Source: Streptomyces sp. DH5 (GTDB taxonomy: Bacteria; Actinomycetota; Actinomycetes; Streptomycetales; Streptomycetaceae). From it: a DNA stretch of 64,000 nt. Position 1 is the stretch's first letter, and the number at the start of each line of letters is the position of its first letter. Location of the stretch: assembly GCF_020873915.1 (NCBI RefSeq), contig NZ_JAHWGP010000007.1, positions 186,001-250,000 on the forward strand, in the 5' to 3' direction. The translations under genes were made by a program, and so were the position numbers. Under the pieces are notes generated by a model. The model saw only the letters and a list, made by a program, of their open reading frames with translations. It was not told where the DNA came from and did not search any database. This document shows, piece by piece, positions 15,696 to 24,904 of this stretch.

Positions 15696-17428
15696 GGTGC
15701 CTCCCGGGTGGGTACGGGCACCGCGGCGGCCCGGGACGCTCCGTGGCCGCGCAGGAGACCGTCCCGTTCCAGGAGCGTCCGGGCCGCGCCGATCGCCTCG
15801 GGTGTGGTGGCGTACTCCCCGCCCTCGTGCCGCAGCAGCTCCAGGGCTCCCACGGAGGCGAGGGCGCGGCGGTGCTCCGGGCGGATGCCGGAGGCCAGGA
15901 CGAGGATGCCGCGCCGTCGCAGTTTGGTCACCGCGTCCTTGAGGACCAGGGCCCCCGTGGCGTCGACGACGCTCACGTGGGACATGCGCAGCACGACCAC
16001 GCGTACGTCGGCGAGTTCGGACAGTTCGAGCAGGAAGCGGTGGGCCGCGGCGAAGAACAGGGGGCCGTCGATACGGTAGGCGACGATGTGCTCGGCGAGC
16101 AGCGCGTGCTCCTCCTCCGAGTGGTCGCCCCGGTCCAGCGGCAGCGGGGCGAGCCGGGCCTGGCGGGCGACCGCGCCCAGTGCGAGGACGCCTGCGACGG
16201 CCAGCCCGATGATCACCGCCTGGACGAGGTCGAGGACGAGCGTGGCGCCGGCGGTGAGGACCAGGATCAGGGCGTCGGAGCGGGTGGCGCGGGTCATCGC
16301 GCGCAGTGAGCCGACCTCGACCATGCGCACCGCGGTCGCCAGCAGGACCCCGGCGAGGGCGGCCAGCGGGATCCGCGAGACCAGCGGGGCGGCCGCGAAG
16401 ACGATCACGGCGAGGACGGCGGCGTGGGTGAGCGAGGCCAGCCGGGAGGTCGCGCCGGTGCGGACGTTGACGGCGGTGCGGGCGATCGCGCCGGTCGCGG
16501 GGACGCCGCCGAACAGCGGGGCGGCGATGTTGGCGAGGCCCTGGCCGAACAGTTCCCGGTCGGGGTCGTGCCGCCGGCCGACGGTCATGCCGTCGGCGAC
16601 GGAGGCCGAGAGCAGCGACTCCAGGGCGGCGAGCGCGGCCACGGCCAGGGCCGGCGCGAGCAGGCTGCCCAGGGCGGCGGTGTCGACGAAGGAGAGCGAC
16701 GGGGCGGGCAGACCGGGGGGCAGGTCCCCGATCGGCCGGGCCCCGTCCAGGCCGGCGGCCTGCGCCACGACGGTGGCGGCGATCACCGCCAGGACGGAGA
16801 AGGGGACTGCGGGTTTCCAGCGCGCCCCGACGAGCATCACGGCCGCCACGGCGAGTGCCAGCGCCAGTGCCGTCCAGTTGGGGGCGCGGAGGAACTCCCG
16901 GCCCGCCCGCCAGGCCACCACCAGGACCCGCTCGCCGTCGGGTTCGGGCACGCCGAGCGCGTTCGGTATCTGCTGCAGTCCGATGACGCAGGCGATGCCG
17001 AGCGTGAACCCCTCGACCACCGGGGCGGGCACGTACCGCATGCTGCCGCCGGCCCGCAGCAGTGCCAGGCCGACGAGGATCACACCCGCCATCAGTCCGA
17101 CGGTGAGCACGCCGCCGGGCCCGTGGTCGGCGACGATCGGCACGAGCACCACCGTCATCGCCCCGGTCGGCCCGGAGACCTGGAGGTTCGAACCGCCGAA
17201 CACGGCCGCGAGCGCCCCGGCGACGACCGCGGTGGCGAGTCCCGCCTCGGCGCCGAGCCCGGAGGACACCCCGAAGCCGAGGGCGAGCGGCAGGGCGACG
17301 ACCGCGACGGTCAGTCCGGCCAGCAGGTCCCGGCGGGGGTGGCGCCGCATCTCGTCCAGGTCGGCGCGGGTGGGCAGCAGCGAGGCGATCCGGGACCGGA
17401 CCCCGGCCGGTGACAGCGGTACGAACAC
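15692..17428 (-). CDS. SulP family anion transporter with STAS domain
   Basis: 578 residues from GTG 17428, preceded by GAGGGG. Residues about 30-430 hold the transport domain with about 12-14 hydrophobic segments; signature pieces include DLLAGLTVAVVALPLALGFG and NLQVSGPTGAMTVVL near the N-terminus. Residues about 440-560 form a cytosolic STAS domain with VVVLRMSHVSVVDATGALVL; the Thr in VDATG aligns with the phosphorylated Ser of SpoIIAA-type antagonists. The family moves sulfate, bicarbonate or other anions; the substrate is not deducible. First gene of an operon with the RsbW-like kinase and probably the ArsR regulator. Confidence 0.93.
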   Translation of the reverse strand: MFVPLSPAGVRSRIASLLPTRADLDEMRRHPRRDLLAGLTVAVVALPLALGFGVSSGLGAEAGLATAVVAGALAAVFGGSNLQVSGPTGAMTVVLVPIVADHGPGGVLTVGLMAGVILVGLALLRAGGSMRYVPAPVVEGFTLGIACVIGLQQIPNALGVPEPDGERVLVVAWRAGREFLRAPNWTALALALAVAAVMLVGARWKPAVPFSVLAVIAATVVAQAAGLDGARPIGDLPPGLPAPSLSFVDTAALGSLLAPALAVAALAALESLLSASVADGMTVGRRHDPDRELFGQGLANIAAPLFGGVPATGAIARTAVNVRTGATSRLASLTHAAVLAVIVFAAAPLVSRIPLAALAGVLLATAVRMVEVGSLRAMTRATRSDALILVLTAGATLVLDLVQAVIIGLAVAGVLALGAVARQARLAPLPLDRGDHSEEEHALLAEHIVAYRIDGPLFFAAAHRFLLELSELADVRVVVLRMSHVSVVDATGALVLKDAVTKLRRRGILVLASGIRPEHRRALASVGALELLRHEGGEYATTPEAIGAARTLLERDGLLRGHGASRAAAVPVPTREAP

Positions 17429-17477
17429 GGCCCCTCGACTCCACTCGCACGAAATGATGAGACAAGCATGTAGTCAA

Positions 17478-17495
17478 TTGCGAACATTCGCAACT
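17478..17495. promoter_or_regulatory. inverted repeat upstream of the SulP operon
   Basis: TTGCGAA-CA-TTCGCAA (17478-17493) is a perfect 7-bp inverted repeat about 50 bases upstream of the SulP start, overlapping ACATTCGCAACT, which recurs upstream of the ArsR gene. It is a good candidate operator for the local ArsR protein. Confidence 0.55.
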
Positions 17496-17567
17496 CCGCA
17501 GCTCACGGCCGCCCTCGCGCACGACGGCCGCGGAGGCGCTCCCTCTCCCGGTCACGCCCCCGTCGGC

Positions 17568-18176
17568 TCAGCCCGTCATCCGTTTCCGCCACGCCGGTTC
17601 GACCCGCCGCCACTCGGCCTCCCACTCGGCCAGGCGCCGCCACCGCAGCCGGTTCCGGAGGAGCCATCCGCCGAGCACGACCAGTCCCCCGGTGGCGACC
17701 GCGACCGTGACGCCGGCCATGACGACCTGGAACCGCGCTTCCGCGCCCTCCGGCGGCGCGGTGGCGAGCCGGCCCGCGGGGTCGTTCCACACGGTGACCT
17801 CGGTGCCCGCCCTCGTACCCGACTCGACCTCCGCCCGGCCGGTGTGGACGGCGCCGTCGGGAGCGGTCCACCGCACCTTGGCCCAGACACCGCCGTCGCC
17901 GTCCTCCGTCACGGACGCCGGCAGCGCGTGCGCGGCGTCCTCCACGAGGACGGCGGGGACGGGGCGGGTGTCCTCGCGACGCTCCTCGATCGACCCGTTC
18001 ACGACTCCGGCCGCCGTCATGCCGGCGAACGCCCCGACGAGCAGGGCGAGAACGAGGGTGGCGAGCAGCAGCCAGGCCTCGACCAGGTCACTGCGGCGGC
18101 GCAGCGGGTTCCTCCGCCACCGCCACAGGCGCACCCTGCGCGGCCTCGTACCCTGCGTGCCCTGCGTCCTGGCCAT
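17568..18176 (-). CDS. two-TM membrane protein, Rv1733c-like
   Basis: 202 residues from ATG 18176 behind a strong GAGGAGG. A basic N-terminus (RPRRVRLWRWRRNPLRRRSD) precedes a first membrane helix (about 32-57), an extracytoplasmic domain with VRWTAPDGAVHTGRAEV and GTEVTVWNDPAGRL (about 95-135), and a second helix (about 148-172), then an Arg/Trp-rich tail. This layout is that of the Rv1733c family, abundant in Streptomyces, whose function is unknown. It stands alone between the SulP operon and the alcohol dehydrogenase gene. Confidence 0.82.
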   Translation of the reverse strand: MARTQGTQGTRPRRVRLWRWRRNPLRRRSDLVEAWLLLATLVLALLVGAFAGMTAAGVVNGSIEERREDTRPVPAVLVEDAAHALPASVTEDGDGGVWAKVRWTAPDGAVHTGRAEVESGTRAGTEVTVWNDPAGRLATAPPEGAEARFQVVMAGVTVAVATGGLVVLGGWLLRNRLRWRRLAEWEAEWRRVEPAWRKRMTG

Positions 18177-18320
18177 GGGAGGTCACCTCCTCGCGCGGGT
18201 ACCGATGGCGCCACCCCTCCAGGGTGGACCCTCGGCACCCGGTCCGGCACGGGGTCCGACGGTCCGTTCCCCGGCGCCCGGCACGCCGGACGGGCGGGTT
18301 CGGCCCGGGACCCCGGCCCG

Positions 18321-19394
18321 TCAGGGCGTCGGGTGGACGGGGACCACTTCGTGCTGCGGCACGCCCAGCACGACCTTGAGCGCCCCGGTCTCGGCGGCGT
18401 TGCCGAAGACGTCGTAGGCCTCCTGCATGTGGTCGAGCGGGAAGGTGTGGGTGACCATCCGGCGGGTGGGCAGCCGGCCGGCGGCGGCCATCCGCAGCAG
18501 GGCGGGGGTGGAGCGGGTGTCGACGAGCCCGGTGGTGATGGTGACGTTCCTGCTCCACAGGTCCTCGAGGTGCAGGGTGACGGGCGCGCCGTGCACGCCG
18601 ACGTTGGCGAGATGCCCGCCGGGGCGCACCATGCGGGCGCACAGTTCGAAGGTCTCCGGCACGCCCACCGCCTCGATGACCACGTCCGCGCCCAGTTCGC
18701 CGGTGAGGTCCCCGATCAGCTGCTCGGGGGCCTCGCTCGCGTCGGCCACGGCATCGGCGCCGAACTCCTTCGCCGCCTGGAGCCGGGAGGCGGCAAGGTC
18801 CACGGCGACGATGCGCTCGGGCGCGAACAGCCGGGCGGTGGCGATCGCGGCGAGACCGACGGGGCCCGCGCCGACCACGGCTACCGTGTCGCCGGGCCGG
18901 ACGCGCCCGTTGAGCACGCCGACCTCGTAGCCGGTGGGGAAGATGTCGGCGAGCAGCACGGCGTCCTCGTTGGCCACGGCGCCGGGCAACGGGTGCACCG
19001 AGAGATCGGCGTGCGGGACGCGCACGTACTCGGCCTGGGTCCCGTCGACGAGGTGGCCGAGGATCCAGCCGCCGCCGCCCCGGCACTGGCTGTAGCTGGT
19101 CTCGCGGCAGTAGCCGCAGCGTCCGCAGGCGGAGATGCAGGAGACGAGGACCCGGTCCCCGGGGCGTACCGTGCGGACGTCGGTGCCGGCCTCGACGATC
19201 TCCCCGACCGCTTCGTGGCCGAGGACCGTTCCCGGACGGACCGCGGGTACGTCGCCCTTGAGGATGTGCAGGTCGGTGCCGCAGATGGTGACGGCGTCGA
19301 CGCGCACGATCACGTCGCCGGGGTCCTTGATCTCCGGGTCGGGGACCTCCTCCCAGGCGGACTGCCCTGGGCCGTGGAAGACGTAGCCCTTCAT
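18321..19394 (-). CDS. zinc-dependent alcohol dehydrogenase family protein
   Basis: 357 residues from ATG 19394 (GTGAGGA upstream). It is a medium-chain dehydrogenase: catalytic zinc ligands in TICGTDLHILKGD (Cys near residue 38) and GTVLGHEAVGEI (His/Glu), structural zinc cysteines in CISACGRCGYCRETSYSQC, and NAD-binding VAVVGAGPVGLAAIATARL (about 170). Sequence style matches the isopropanol/2,3-butanediol dehydrogenase-like group, but the alcohol is not deducible. Monocistronic by spacing; the next gene on this strand, the P-type ATPase, lies 354 bases upstream. Confidence 0.92.
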   Translation of the reverse strand: MKGYVFHGPGQSAWEEVPDPEIKDPGDVIVRVDAVTICGTDLHILKGDVPAVRPGTVLGHEAVGEIVEAGTDVRTVRPGDRVLVSCISACGRCGYCRETSYSQCRGGGGWILGHLVDGTQAEYVRVPHADLSVHPLPGAVANEDAVLLADIFPTGYEVGVLNGRVRPGDTVAVVGAGPVGLAAIATARLFAPERIVAVDLAASRLQAAKEFGADAVADASEAPEQLIGDLTGELGADVVIEAVGVPETFELCARMVRPGGHLANVGVHGAPVTLHLEDLWSRNVTITTGLVDTRSTPALLRMAAAGRLPTRRMVTHTFPLDHMQEAYDVFGNAAETGALKVVLGVPQHEVVPVHPTP

Positions 19395-19748
19395 GCGGAT
19401 CCTCACCCTTCTCGCCGTGCGGCGGTGCGGCGGGCCTCGGCGCGGGGGGCGTGCGCGTCGCCCGCTTGCTTCGGCGGGGCCCGGGTGGGTGCCGGGCCGC
19501 CCTGCACTTCCAGTGTGGGTGTGGGGCGGGGGATGTGCTCGCGCGCGGGAGGGATGTGCTCGGGCGGAGGGGGTGGGTCTCTGGTGCGGTGGTGGGGCTC
19601 CACCGGGGTGGCTGCTCCATTTTTCGCCCCCCCCGGTGCCCCTTCCCTTCCCGTCCCTGGGGGCTTCGCCTCCCGCCCCTGGGGGCTTCGCCTCCCGCCC
19701 CTGGGCGCTTTGCCCACAGACCCCCCTTTGCGCAGTTCCCCGCACCTC
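19395..19748. other. 354-bp intergenic region with short tandem repeats
   Basis: Lies between the ATPase gene and the alcohol dehydrogenase gene, both on the minus strand, so it should hold the dehydrogenase promoter and ATPase terminator. It contains a G/C homopolymer-rich stretch near 19560-19640 and the 22-bp repeats described separately. No coding sequence is recognised. Confidence 0.6.
19655..19714. repeat. three tandem copies of a 22-bp unit
   Basis: CCCTGGGGGCTTCGCCTCCC-containing units begin at 19655, 19677 and 19699. The first two are identical over 22 bases; the third is degenerate (CCCTGGGCGCTTTGCC). Each unit can fold on GGGGGC/GCCTCC, so they may act as weak terminator hairpins after the ATPase gene. 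Confidence 0.75.
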
Positions 19749-22700
19749 TTAAGCCACGGGGCGGGCGATGCCGCGGTCGAGGAGGTGGCGGGTCTGGGCC
19801 GCGGAGGCGGACAGGTGCTGGAGGAAGCGGGTGGCGAGGTCGTACAGGTGCCGTACGGCTTGCAGGCGTTCCAGACGTGGGGCCAGCGCCGACAGGGCGA
19901 TGGCCAGGGCGATGCCGAGCCAGGCGACCGGGCCGAGCGGGGTGCAGCCGAAGAAGTGGCTGACGCCCGGCGTCTGCACGAGGGCGGCGAGCACGGCCGC
20001 GGAGCCCAGCGCCGTCACCCACACCAGGGTGCTGTGGCGGCGGCCGGAGAGGGTCTGCACCAGCTGCGCGCCGACCACTCCGCACAGGGCCATGGTGGTG
20101 GAGCGGCGTTCGGTGCCGGGGGTGAGGCGGCCGAACAGGTAGGCCGTGACCGCGCCGAGGCACGTGGTGACGCCCCGGCGGCGGATGGAACGCAGCAGGG
20201 GCGTGCCGAGCACGTCCAGACCCATCGGGCCGGTCGCGGCGTGCGCGGCCGTCGACGGGTCGTCGCTCGGCGTCACCGCGACCGCCATGGCGGGGAACAT
20301 GTCGGTGAGCAGGTTGACCAGCAGCAGCTGACGGGTCGACAGGGGCGAGGACCCGGCGAGGAGGGTCCCCAGCACGCTGAAGCCGACCTCGCCGGCGTTG
20401 CCGCCGATGAGGATGCTCACCGCGTCGGCGACGCTGCGCCACAGCGCGCGGCCCTCGCCGACGGCGTCGACCAGGACGGACAGGTCGCCCGTGGTGAGCA
20501 CGATGTCGGCGGCGTTGCGGGCGGCGGCGGAGCCGCGGGACTCGATGGCGACCCCCACGTCGGCGGCGCGGATCGCGGCGGCGTCGTTGGCGCCGTCGCC
20601 GGCCATCGCCACCACCCGGCCGGCCTGCTGGAGTGCCTCCACGACATGGAGCTTCTGTTCGGGTGCGACCCGGGCGACGACCCCGGCACCGTGCAGGGCG
20701 CGGACCCGGTCGCTGCGGCCCATGGCGACGAGTTCGTCCCCGGTGACCACGGAGGTGCCCTCCGGCCAGCCAAGTTGCAGGGCGATGGCGCGGGCGGTCT
20801 CCGGATGGTCCCCGGTGAGCATGACGGGCAGGATGCCGGCCCGGCGCAGTTCGGTGAGCAGCTCCTGCGAGGTCTCGCGCGGGACGTCCGCCAGGGCGAC
20901 CAGTCCGGCGAACTCCAGGCCGTCGAGCCCGGCGTCGAGTTCCGCTTCCGCGTCCGGCCCCCGGCACGGGCGCCGGGCCACGGCGAGGACGCGCAGTCCC
21001 TGGCCCGCGAGGGTGTGGGCCGTCCCGGCCGCCTCGTCGGGGAGGTCCCGGCAGGCGGGCAGCACCGTCTCCGGGGCGCCCTTGACGACGAGCAGCCGGG
21101 CCGAGCCCGGGCCGCCCTCCCGGCCGACCGCCGCCGCGTAGCCGCGGCTGGCCTCGAAGGCCAGTTCTCCCTCGGCGGTCCAGGTGTCGTCGGGCGGGGC
21201 GGCGTCGAGGACCGCCTCGTCGGTGGCGTGCGCGACCCGCCGTCCCTCGGCCGTCTCCTCCTGCGGGCAGGCGCGCGCGGCCAGCCGGACCACCGGTACC
21301 GCGTCGTCCGCGCCCGGGGCGAGGACGGTGCCGTCGGCGGTGGCGACCCGGACCAGGCGGAGCCGGTTCTCGGTGAGGGTGCCGGTCTTGTCGAAGCAGA
21401 CGGTGTCCACCCGGCCGAGCGCCTCCAGGGTGCGCGGGGTGCGGACCAGGACGCCGCGCCGGGACAGGCGGCGGGCGGCGGCCATCTGGGCGACGGTCGC
21501 GACGAGCGGCAGCCCCTCGGGGACGGCGGCGACGGCCACGGCGACCCCGCCGCTGACGGCCCGGTGGACGGCGCTCCCGCGCAGCAGGGACAGTACGGTG
21601 ACCAGCGCACCGCCCGTGAGGGTGACGGGCAGGGCCTTGCGGGTGAGTTCCTGGAGGCGTGCCTGGACTCCGGCGGGCGGCGGGGTGCGGGCGGCCAGGG
21701 CTACGGCGCGGCCCGCCTCGGTACGGTCGCCGGTGTCCACCACGAGCGCCTCGGCTCGGCCGGCCACCACGGTGGTGCCCTCGAACACCATGCAGGTCCG
21801 GCGGGGCACGGGCGCGCCCGGGGCCGGTTCGAGGGACTTGGTCACGGGCAGCGACTCGCCGGTGAGCGACGACTCGTCGACCTCCAGCCCGTCCTGCTGC
21901 AGCAGGCGCGCGTCCGCGGGAACGACGTCACCGGCGCCGATGGTGATCCGGTCGCCGGGCCGCAACCGGGAGGCGTCCACGGTCACGCTGCGGCCGTGGC
22001 CGTCCTGGCGGCGCGCCTTGGGTTGCTGCCGGGCGGCCAGCCGGGCCAGCGCCCGTTCGGCGCGCAGCCGCTGAAGTCCGCCCGCCATCGCGTTGATGTC
22101 CATGGCCCCGACGACGAGCAGCGCGTCGACGAGCGAGCCGAGCAGCGCGGAGGCGACCGCCCCGGTGGCCAGGACGGGGGTGAGCGGGTCGTCGAGTTCG
22201 CGGCGTACGGCGCCGGCCGCCTGCCAGGTCCAGCGGGCGGGGGCGAGGACGGGCGTGCGGGTGAGGCGGGCGGCCCGCTGCCGGGCGCGGCCGGTGAGCA
22301 GGGCGAGCCCCTCGGATTCGGTGTCGGTGCGGACGCGGTCGAGCAGTTCGCGTGCCTCGTGCGGTTCCAGGGCGTGCCAGGGCACGTGCAACCGGGGCTC
22401 GGGCGGCGCGGCGCGGGCCACGCGTACGGCTTCGGTCCAGCCGGTGAGCAGGGCGGCCGCCGCGGCGATGTTCACCGGGGCGTGCCGGGTGAGCCGCTGC
22501 CAGAGCCGGCCGCCGGGGGTGCCGCCGCGGGCCACCATGAGGCCGGACAGGGCCGCGCCCGCCCGGGCCAGGGTCTGGGAGCGGCGGCCGACGCGGCGGG
22601 CCGCCGGGACCGCCGTCAGCAGCCGCCACACGTCGCCGAGACCGCCGGGGGCGAGGGCGTCGGCGCCCCAGGCGACCGCCGAGCGGTCGTCGGTGAGGGC

Positions 22701-24074
22701 GATCGCCACGTCGCCCGCGGGCAGCCCGTCCGCCACGTCGCCGGCGCCGTGCGCGGCCACGCGCGCGACGCTCACCACGATGTGGCCGTCGTTCTGCAGC
22801 GCCCGGACGACGTCGCCGAACGGCAGGCCCGCGGGGGCGACCTCGTCGGCGAGGCGCGTGATGTCCTTCAGGTCGGAGCCGCCGGTGATCACGACGTGCA
22901 GCCCGGCCCGGCGGGCCGCGTCGAGGACTGCCTCGGCGCAGGGGTCGACGGGGTCGTGGAACACGGCGTCGTCGCCGGGCGGCGCGTGGCCGCGCAGGGC
23001 GTCGGCGTGCAGGACGAGGGAGTCGGCGATCTCCAGCTGCCACAGTCGCCTGCCGCTGCGGACCAGGACGCCGGATCCGGCGAGGCGGGCGCCGAGGAGC
23101 GCGTCGAAGGCGGCGGGGCCGTAGCGTGCCGCCTTGGGGGATCCGGCGAGGACCGCTTCGGCCGCCTCCGCCGCGTCGTGCGTGATGAGGAGGGTCGCGG
23201 CGGCGCCCGCCACGCTGCCGGTGCCGGCGTGGGCGGCGTAGGCCTGGGTGGGTGTCACGCGCAGGGGCGGGCGGACGGCGGCGGGCGGCGGGAGGCTGGT
23301 GCGCCGTTCGCCGCAGACGTCGTCGTGCAGGGCCTCGAAGGCGGCGGCCCGGGCGGTCGCCTCGGCCAGTTGGCCGGTGCGCAGCAGTCCGTCGAGCGCG
23401 AGGGAGACGGGGGACTGTCCGGCGCCGTGCGCGGCGGCGTTGGCGGCGGCGAGGAGGAGTTCCATGCCGCTGCGGCCGAACCGCCGGCTGAGCAGGGCGC
23501 GGAAGCGGGGGTTCTCGCGCAGCAGGGTGACGGCGGCGGTGACCGCCTTGGGGCTGCGGGTCAGGCGCAGCGACCGGCCGGCCAGGGCGCCGGCCGCGCC
23601 GGCGGCGTCCAGCAGCAGCCCCGCGGCGGCGATCCGTACGTCGCGGGGGTCTCCGGGGTGCGCGGTCCCGCTCTCCTCCCCGGGGCCCGCGTCCTCGGTC
23701 AGCCCGAGGCGGGCGGCGAGTTCGACGGCGTGTCCGGCCACGCGGTCACCGGCCGCGTCCGTCACGGCGGTCACGACGAGCCGGGACAGTCCGTCGTCCC
23801 AGTACGCGCTCAGCACGTCGGGGTGGTCGAGGAGCTGGGCGGCGGCCTCGCGGGCGAGCGGGGCGGCGGCGCCGCCCGGGCCGTGCAGGGCGAGGTGGAC
23901 GCGGTGTCCGGCCCGCCAGTGCCGGTCGCCACCGACGGCGTTGCGCGCGACGTGGCCCAGGCGGCGGGTGGTGCGGTGGACGGAGGTGACGCCCCGGGCG
24001 GTGCTGCGGGCGGCGCCTGCGGCGGCACCCGCCACGGCACCGGCGAGGGGGGCGGCGTCGAAGAGTGTCAGCAT
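19749..24074 (-). CDS. large cation-translocating P-type ATPase (CtpI-like)
   Basis: 1441 residues, about twice a typical P-type ATPase. From ATG 24074, roughly 600 N-terminal residues (starting MLTLFDAAPLAGAVAGAAAG) form an extension of alternating hydrophobic and soluble segments, the arrangement of mycobacterial CtpI-type pumps. The catalytic core follows: SSLTGESLPVTKS near 733, the phosphorylation site CFDKTGTLTENRL near 893, MLTGDHPETARAIA and MAGDGANDAAAIRAADVGVA near 1158, and C-terminal membrane helices (VNLLTDMFPAMAVAV). No CPC-type heavy-metal motif was seen in the core helix; the ion is unknown. A small membrane protein gene ends 22 bases upstream and is likely co-transcribed. Confidence 0.93.
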   Translation of the reverse strand: MLTLFDAAPLAGAVAGAAAGAARSTARGVTSVHRTTRRLGHVARNAVGGDRHWRAGHRVHLALHGPGGAAAPLAREAAAQLLDHPDVLSAYWDDGLSRLVVTAVTDAAGDRVAGHAVELAARLGLTEDAGPGEESGTAHPGDPRDVRIAAAGLLLDAAGAAGALAGRSLRLTRSPKAVTAAVTLLRENPRFRALLSRRFGRSGMELLLAAANAAAHGAGQSPVSLALDGLLRTGQLAEATARAAAFEALHDDVCGERRTSLPPPAAVRPPLRVTPTQAYAAHAGTGSVAGAAATLLITHDAAEAAEAVLAGSPKAARYGPAAFDALLGARLAGSGVLVRSGRRLWQLEIADSLVLHADALRGHAPPGDDAVFHDPVDPCAEAVLDAARRAGLHVVITGGSDLKDITRLADEVAPAGLPFGDVVRALQNDGHIVVSVARVAAHGAGDVADGLPAGDVAIALTDDRSAVAWGADALAPGGLGDVWRLLTAVPAARRVGRRSQTLARAGAALSGLMVARGGTPGGRLWQRLTRHAPVNIAAAAALLTGWTEAVRVARAAPPEPRLHVPWHALEPHEARELLDRVRTDTESEGLALLTGRARQRAARLTRTPVLAPARWTWQAAGAVRRELDDPLTPVLATGAVASALLGSLVDALLVVGAMDINAMAGGLQRLRAERALARLAARQQPKARRQDGHGRSVTVDASRLRPGDRITIGAGDVVPADARLLQQDGLEVDESSLTGESLPVTKSLEPAPGAPVPRRTCMVFEGTTVVAGRAEALVVDTGDRTEAGRAVALAARTPPPAGVQARLQELTRKALPVTLTGGALVTVLSLLRGSAVHRAVSGGVAVAVAAVPEGLPLVATVAQMAAARRLSRRGVLVRTPRTLEALGRVDTVCFDKTGTLTENRLRLVRVATADGTVLAPGADDAVPVVRLAARACPQEETAEGRRVAHATDEAVLDAAPPDDTWTAEGELAFEASRGYAAAVGREGGPGSARLLVVKGAPETVLPACRDLPDEAAGTAHTLAGQGLRVLAVARRPCRGPDAEAELDAGLDGLEFAGLVALADVPRETSQELLTELRRAGILPVMLTGDHPETARAIALQLGWPEGTSVVTGDELVAMGRSDRVRALHGAGVVARVAPEQKLHVVEALQQAGRVVAMAGDGANDAAAIRAADVGVAIESRGSAAARNAADIVLTTGDLSVLVDAVGEGRALWRSVADAVSILIGGNAGEVGFSVLGTLLAGSSPLSTRQLLLVNLLTDMFPAMAVAVTPSDDPSTAAHAATGPMGLDVLGTPLLRSIRRRGVTTCLGAVTAYLFGRLTPGTERRSTTMALCGVVGAQLVQTLSGRRHSTLVWVTALGSAAVLAALVQTPGVSHFFGCTPLGPVAWLGIALAIALSALAPRLERLQAVRHLYDLATRFLQHLSASAAQTRHLLDRGIARPVA

Positions 24075-24096
24075 CGGAGGATCCCGTGTTCCCGGC

Positions 24097-24648
24097 TCAG
24101 CCCGCGTGCCGGTCGTCGCGCGGCAGCGCCGGGCCGGTGTGCGGCGTGTGGTGCGCGGTGGCCGCGGCCACCTGTTTGAGGCCCTCGGCGGTTGCGGTGT
24201 CACCCACCTTGGCGGGCTCCTCGTGTACGGCGCGGTCGGTGCGGCCGTCGTGGTGGCGGGAGGGTGCGAGCCGGTCGCCGGGGCCCGCGGGCGGCTCGGA
24301 GCCGGCAGCCCGGACGGGACGGTCCTGCCTCACGGCGGCCGCCGGGTCCGTACCCGCCTCCCCGTCCCCGGGGCCCTCGGGCCGCCGTGCGGGGCGCGGC
24401 CTGGTGAGCCAGGCGACGGCTGCGCCGGTCAGCGCCACCGGCCACTCGACCAGTCCGGCCACCCCGAGCACGCCCGCTCCGGCGTAGACGGCCATTCGCC
24501 GACCGCGCGGGGACACCGCGCCGATCGTCTCGAGGGCACCACCGGCGGCCCTCTCCACCTGCTGCGCGCCGGGCAGTCGGCGCAGCCCGGAGGCGACCGC
24601 CCGGAAGGGCTGCACGAGATCCGGCGAACGAGACGTGTCCTGGTCCAT
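24097..24648 (-). CDS. hypothetical membrane protein, likely partner of the P-type ATPase
   Basis: 183 residues from ATG 24648 behind GGAGGTCGCC. It has an amphipathic first third (LVQPFRAVASGLRRLPGAQQ), a hydrophobic centre MAVYAGAGVLGVAGLVEWPV and ALTGAAVAWLT (about 51-80) that makes one or two membrane helices, and a hydrophilic Arg/Asp-rich tail. Similar small proteins precede CtpI-like ATPases in Streptomyces. Spacing of 22 bases to the ATPase start supports an operon. Family function unknown. Confidence 0.75.
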   Translation of the reverse strand: MDQDTSRSPDLVQPFRAVASGLRRLPGAQQVERAAGGALETIGAVSPRGRRMAVYAGAGVLGVAGLVEWPVALTGAAVAWLTRPRPARRPEGPGDGEAGTDPAAAVRQDRPVRAAGSEPPAGPGDRLAPSRHHDGRTDRAVHEEPAKVGDTATAEGLKQVAAATAHHTPHTGPALPRDDRHAG

Positions 24649-24904
24649 GGCGACCTCCACGAGCGCGACCCTCAGGAAACCCATCCGGTTTGTCTGCTTT
24701 GTTCCCATACTCGACCGTGACGGGCCCGAGCGCTTTTCCAGTACGCCCGAGCCGGGCCCTCGCGGTCCGCGGCCGCCCCCTCCGGCACGCGTCCGTGTCG
24801 GAACGGGCACGCCGGGTACTAGGTGCGGGCAGACAGGGCTGTCCCGGGCGGGGGAGCCGGACACAGCGGCCGTACGGACCGTCCGGCCGGCGAAGGGAGT
24901 GGTC

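Noticed and set aside
16086-24179. Plus-strand open frame of about 2,700 codons
   Set aside because: It is the antisense of the SulP, membrane protein, alcohol dehydrogenase and P-type ATPase genes; GC-rich third positions keep it open. The product is low-complexity with no domain, and the minus-strand genes carry all the conserved motifs.
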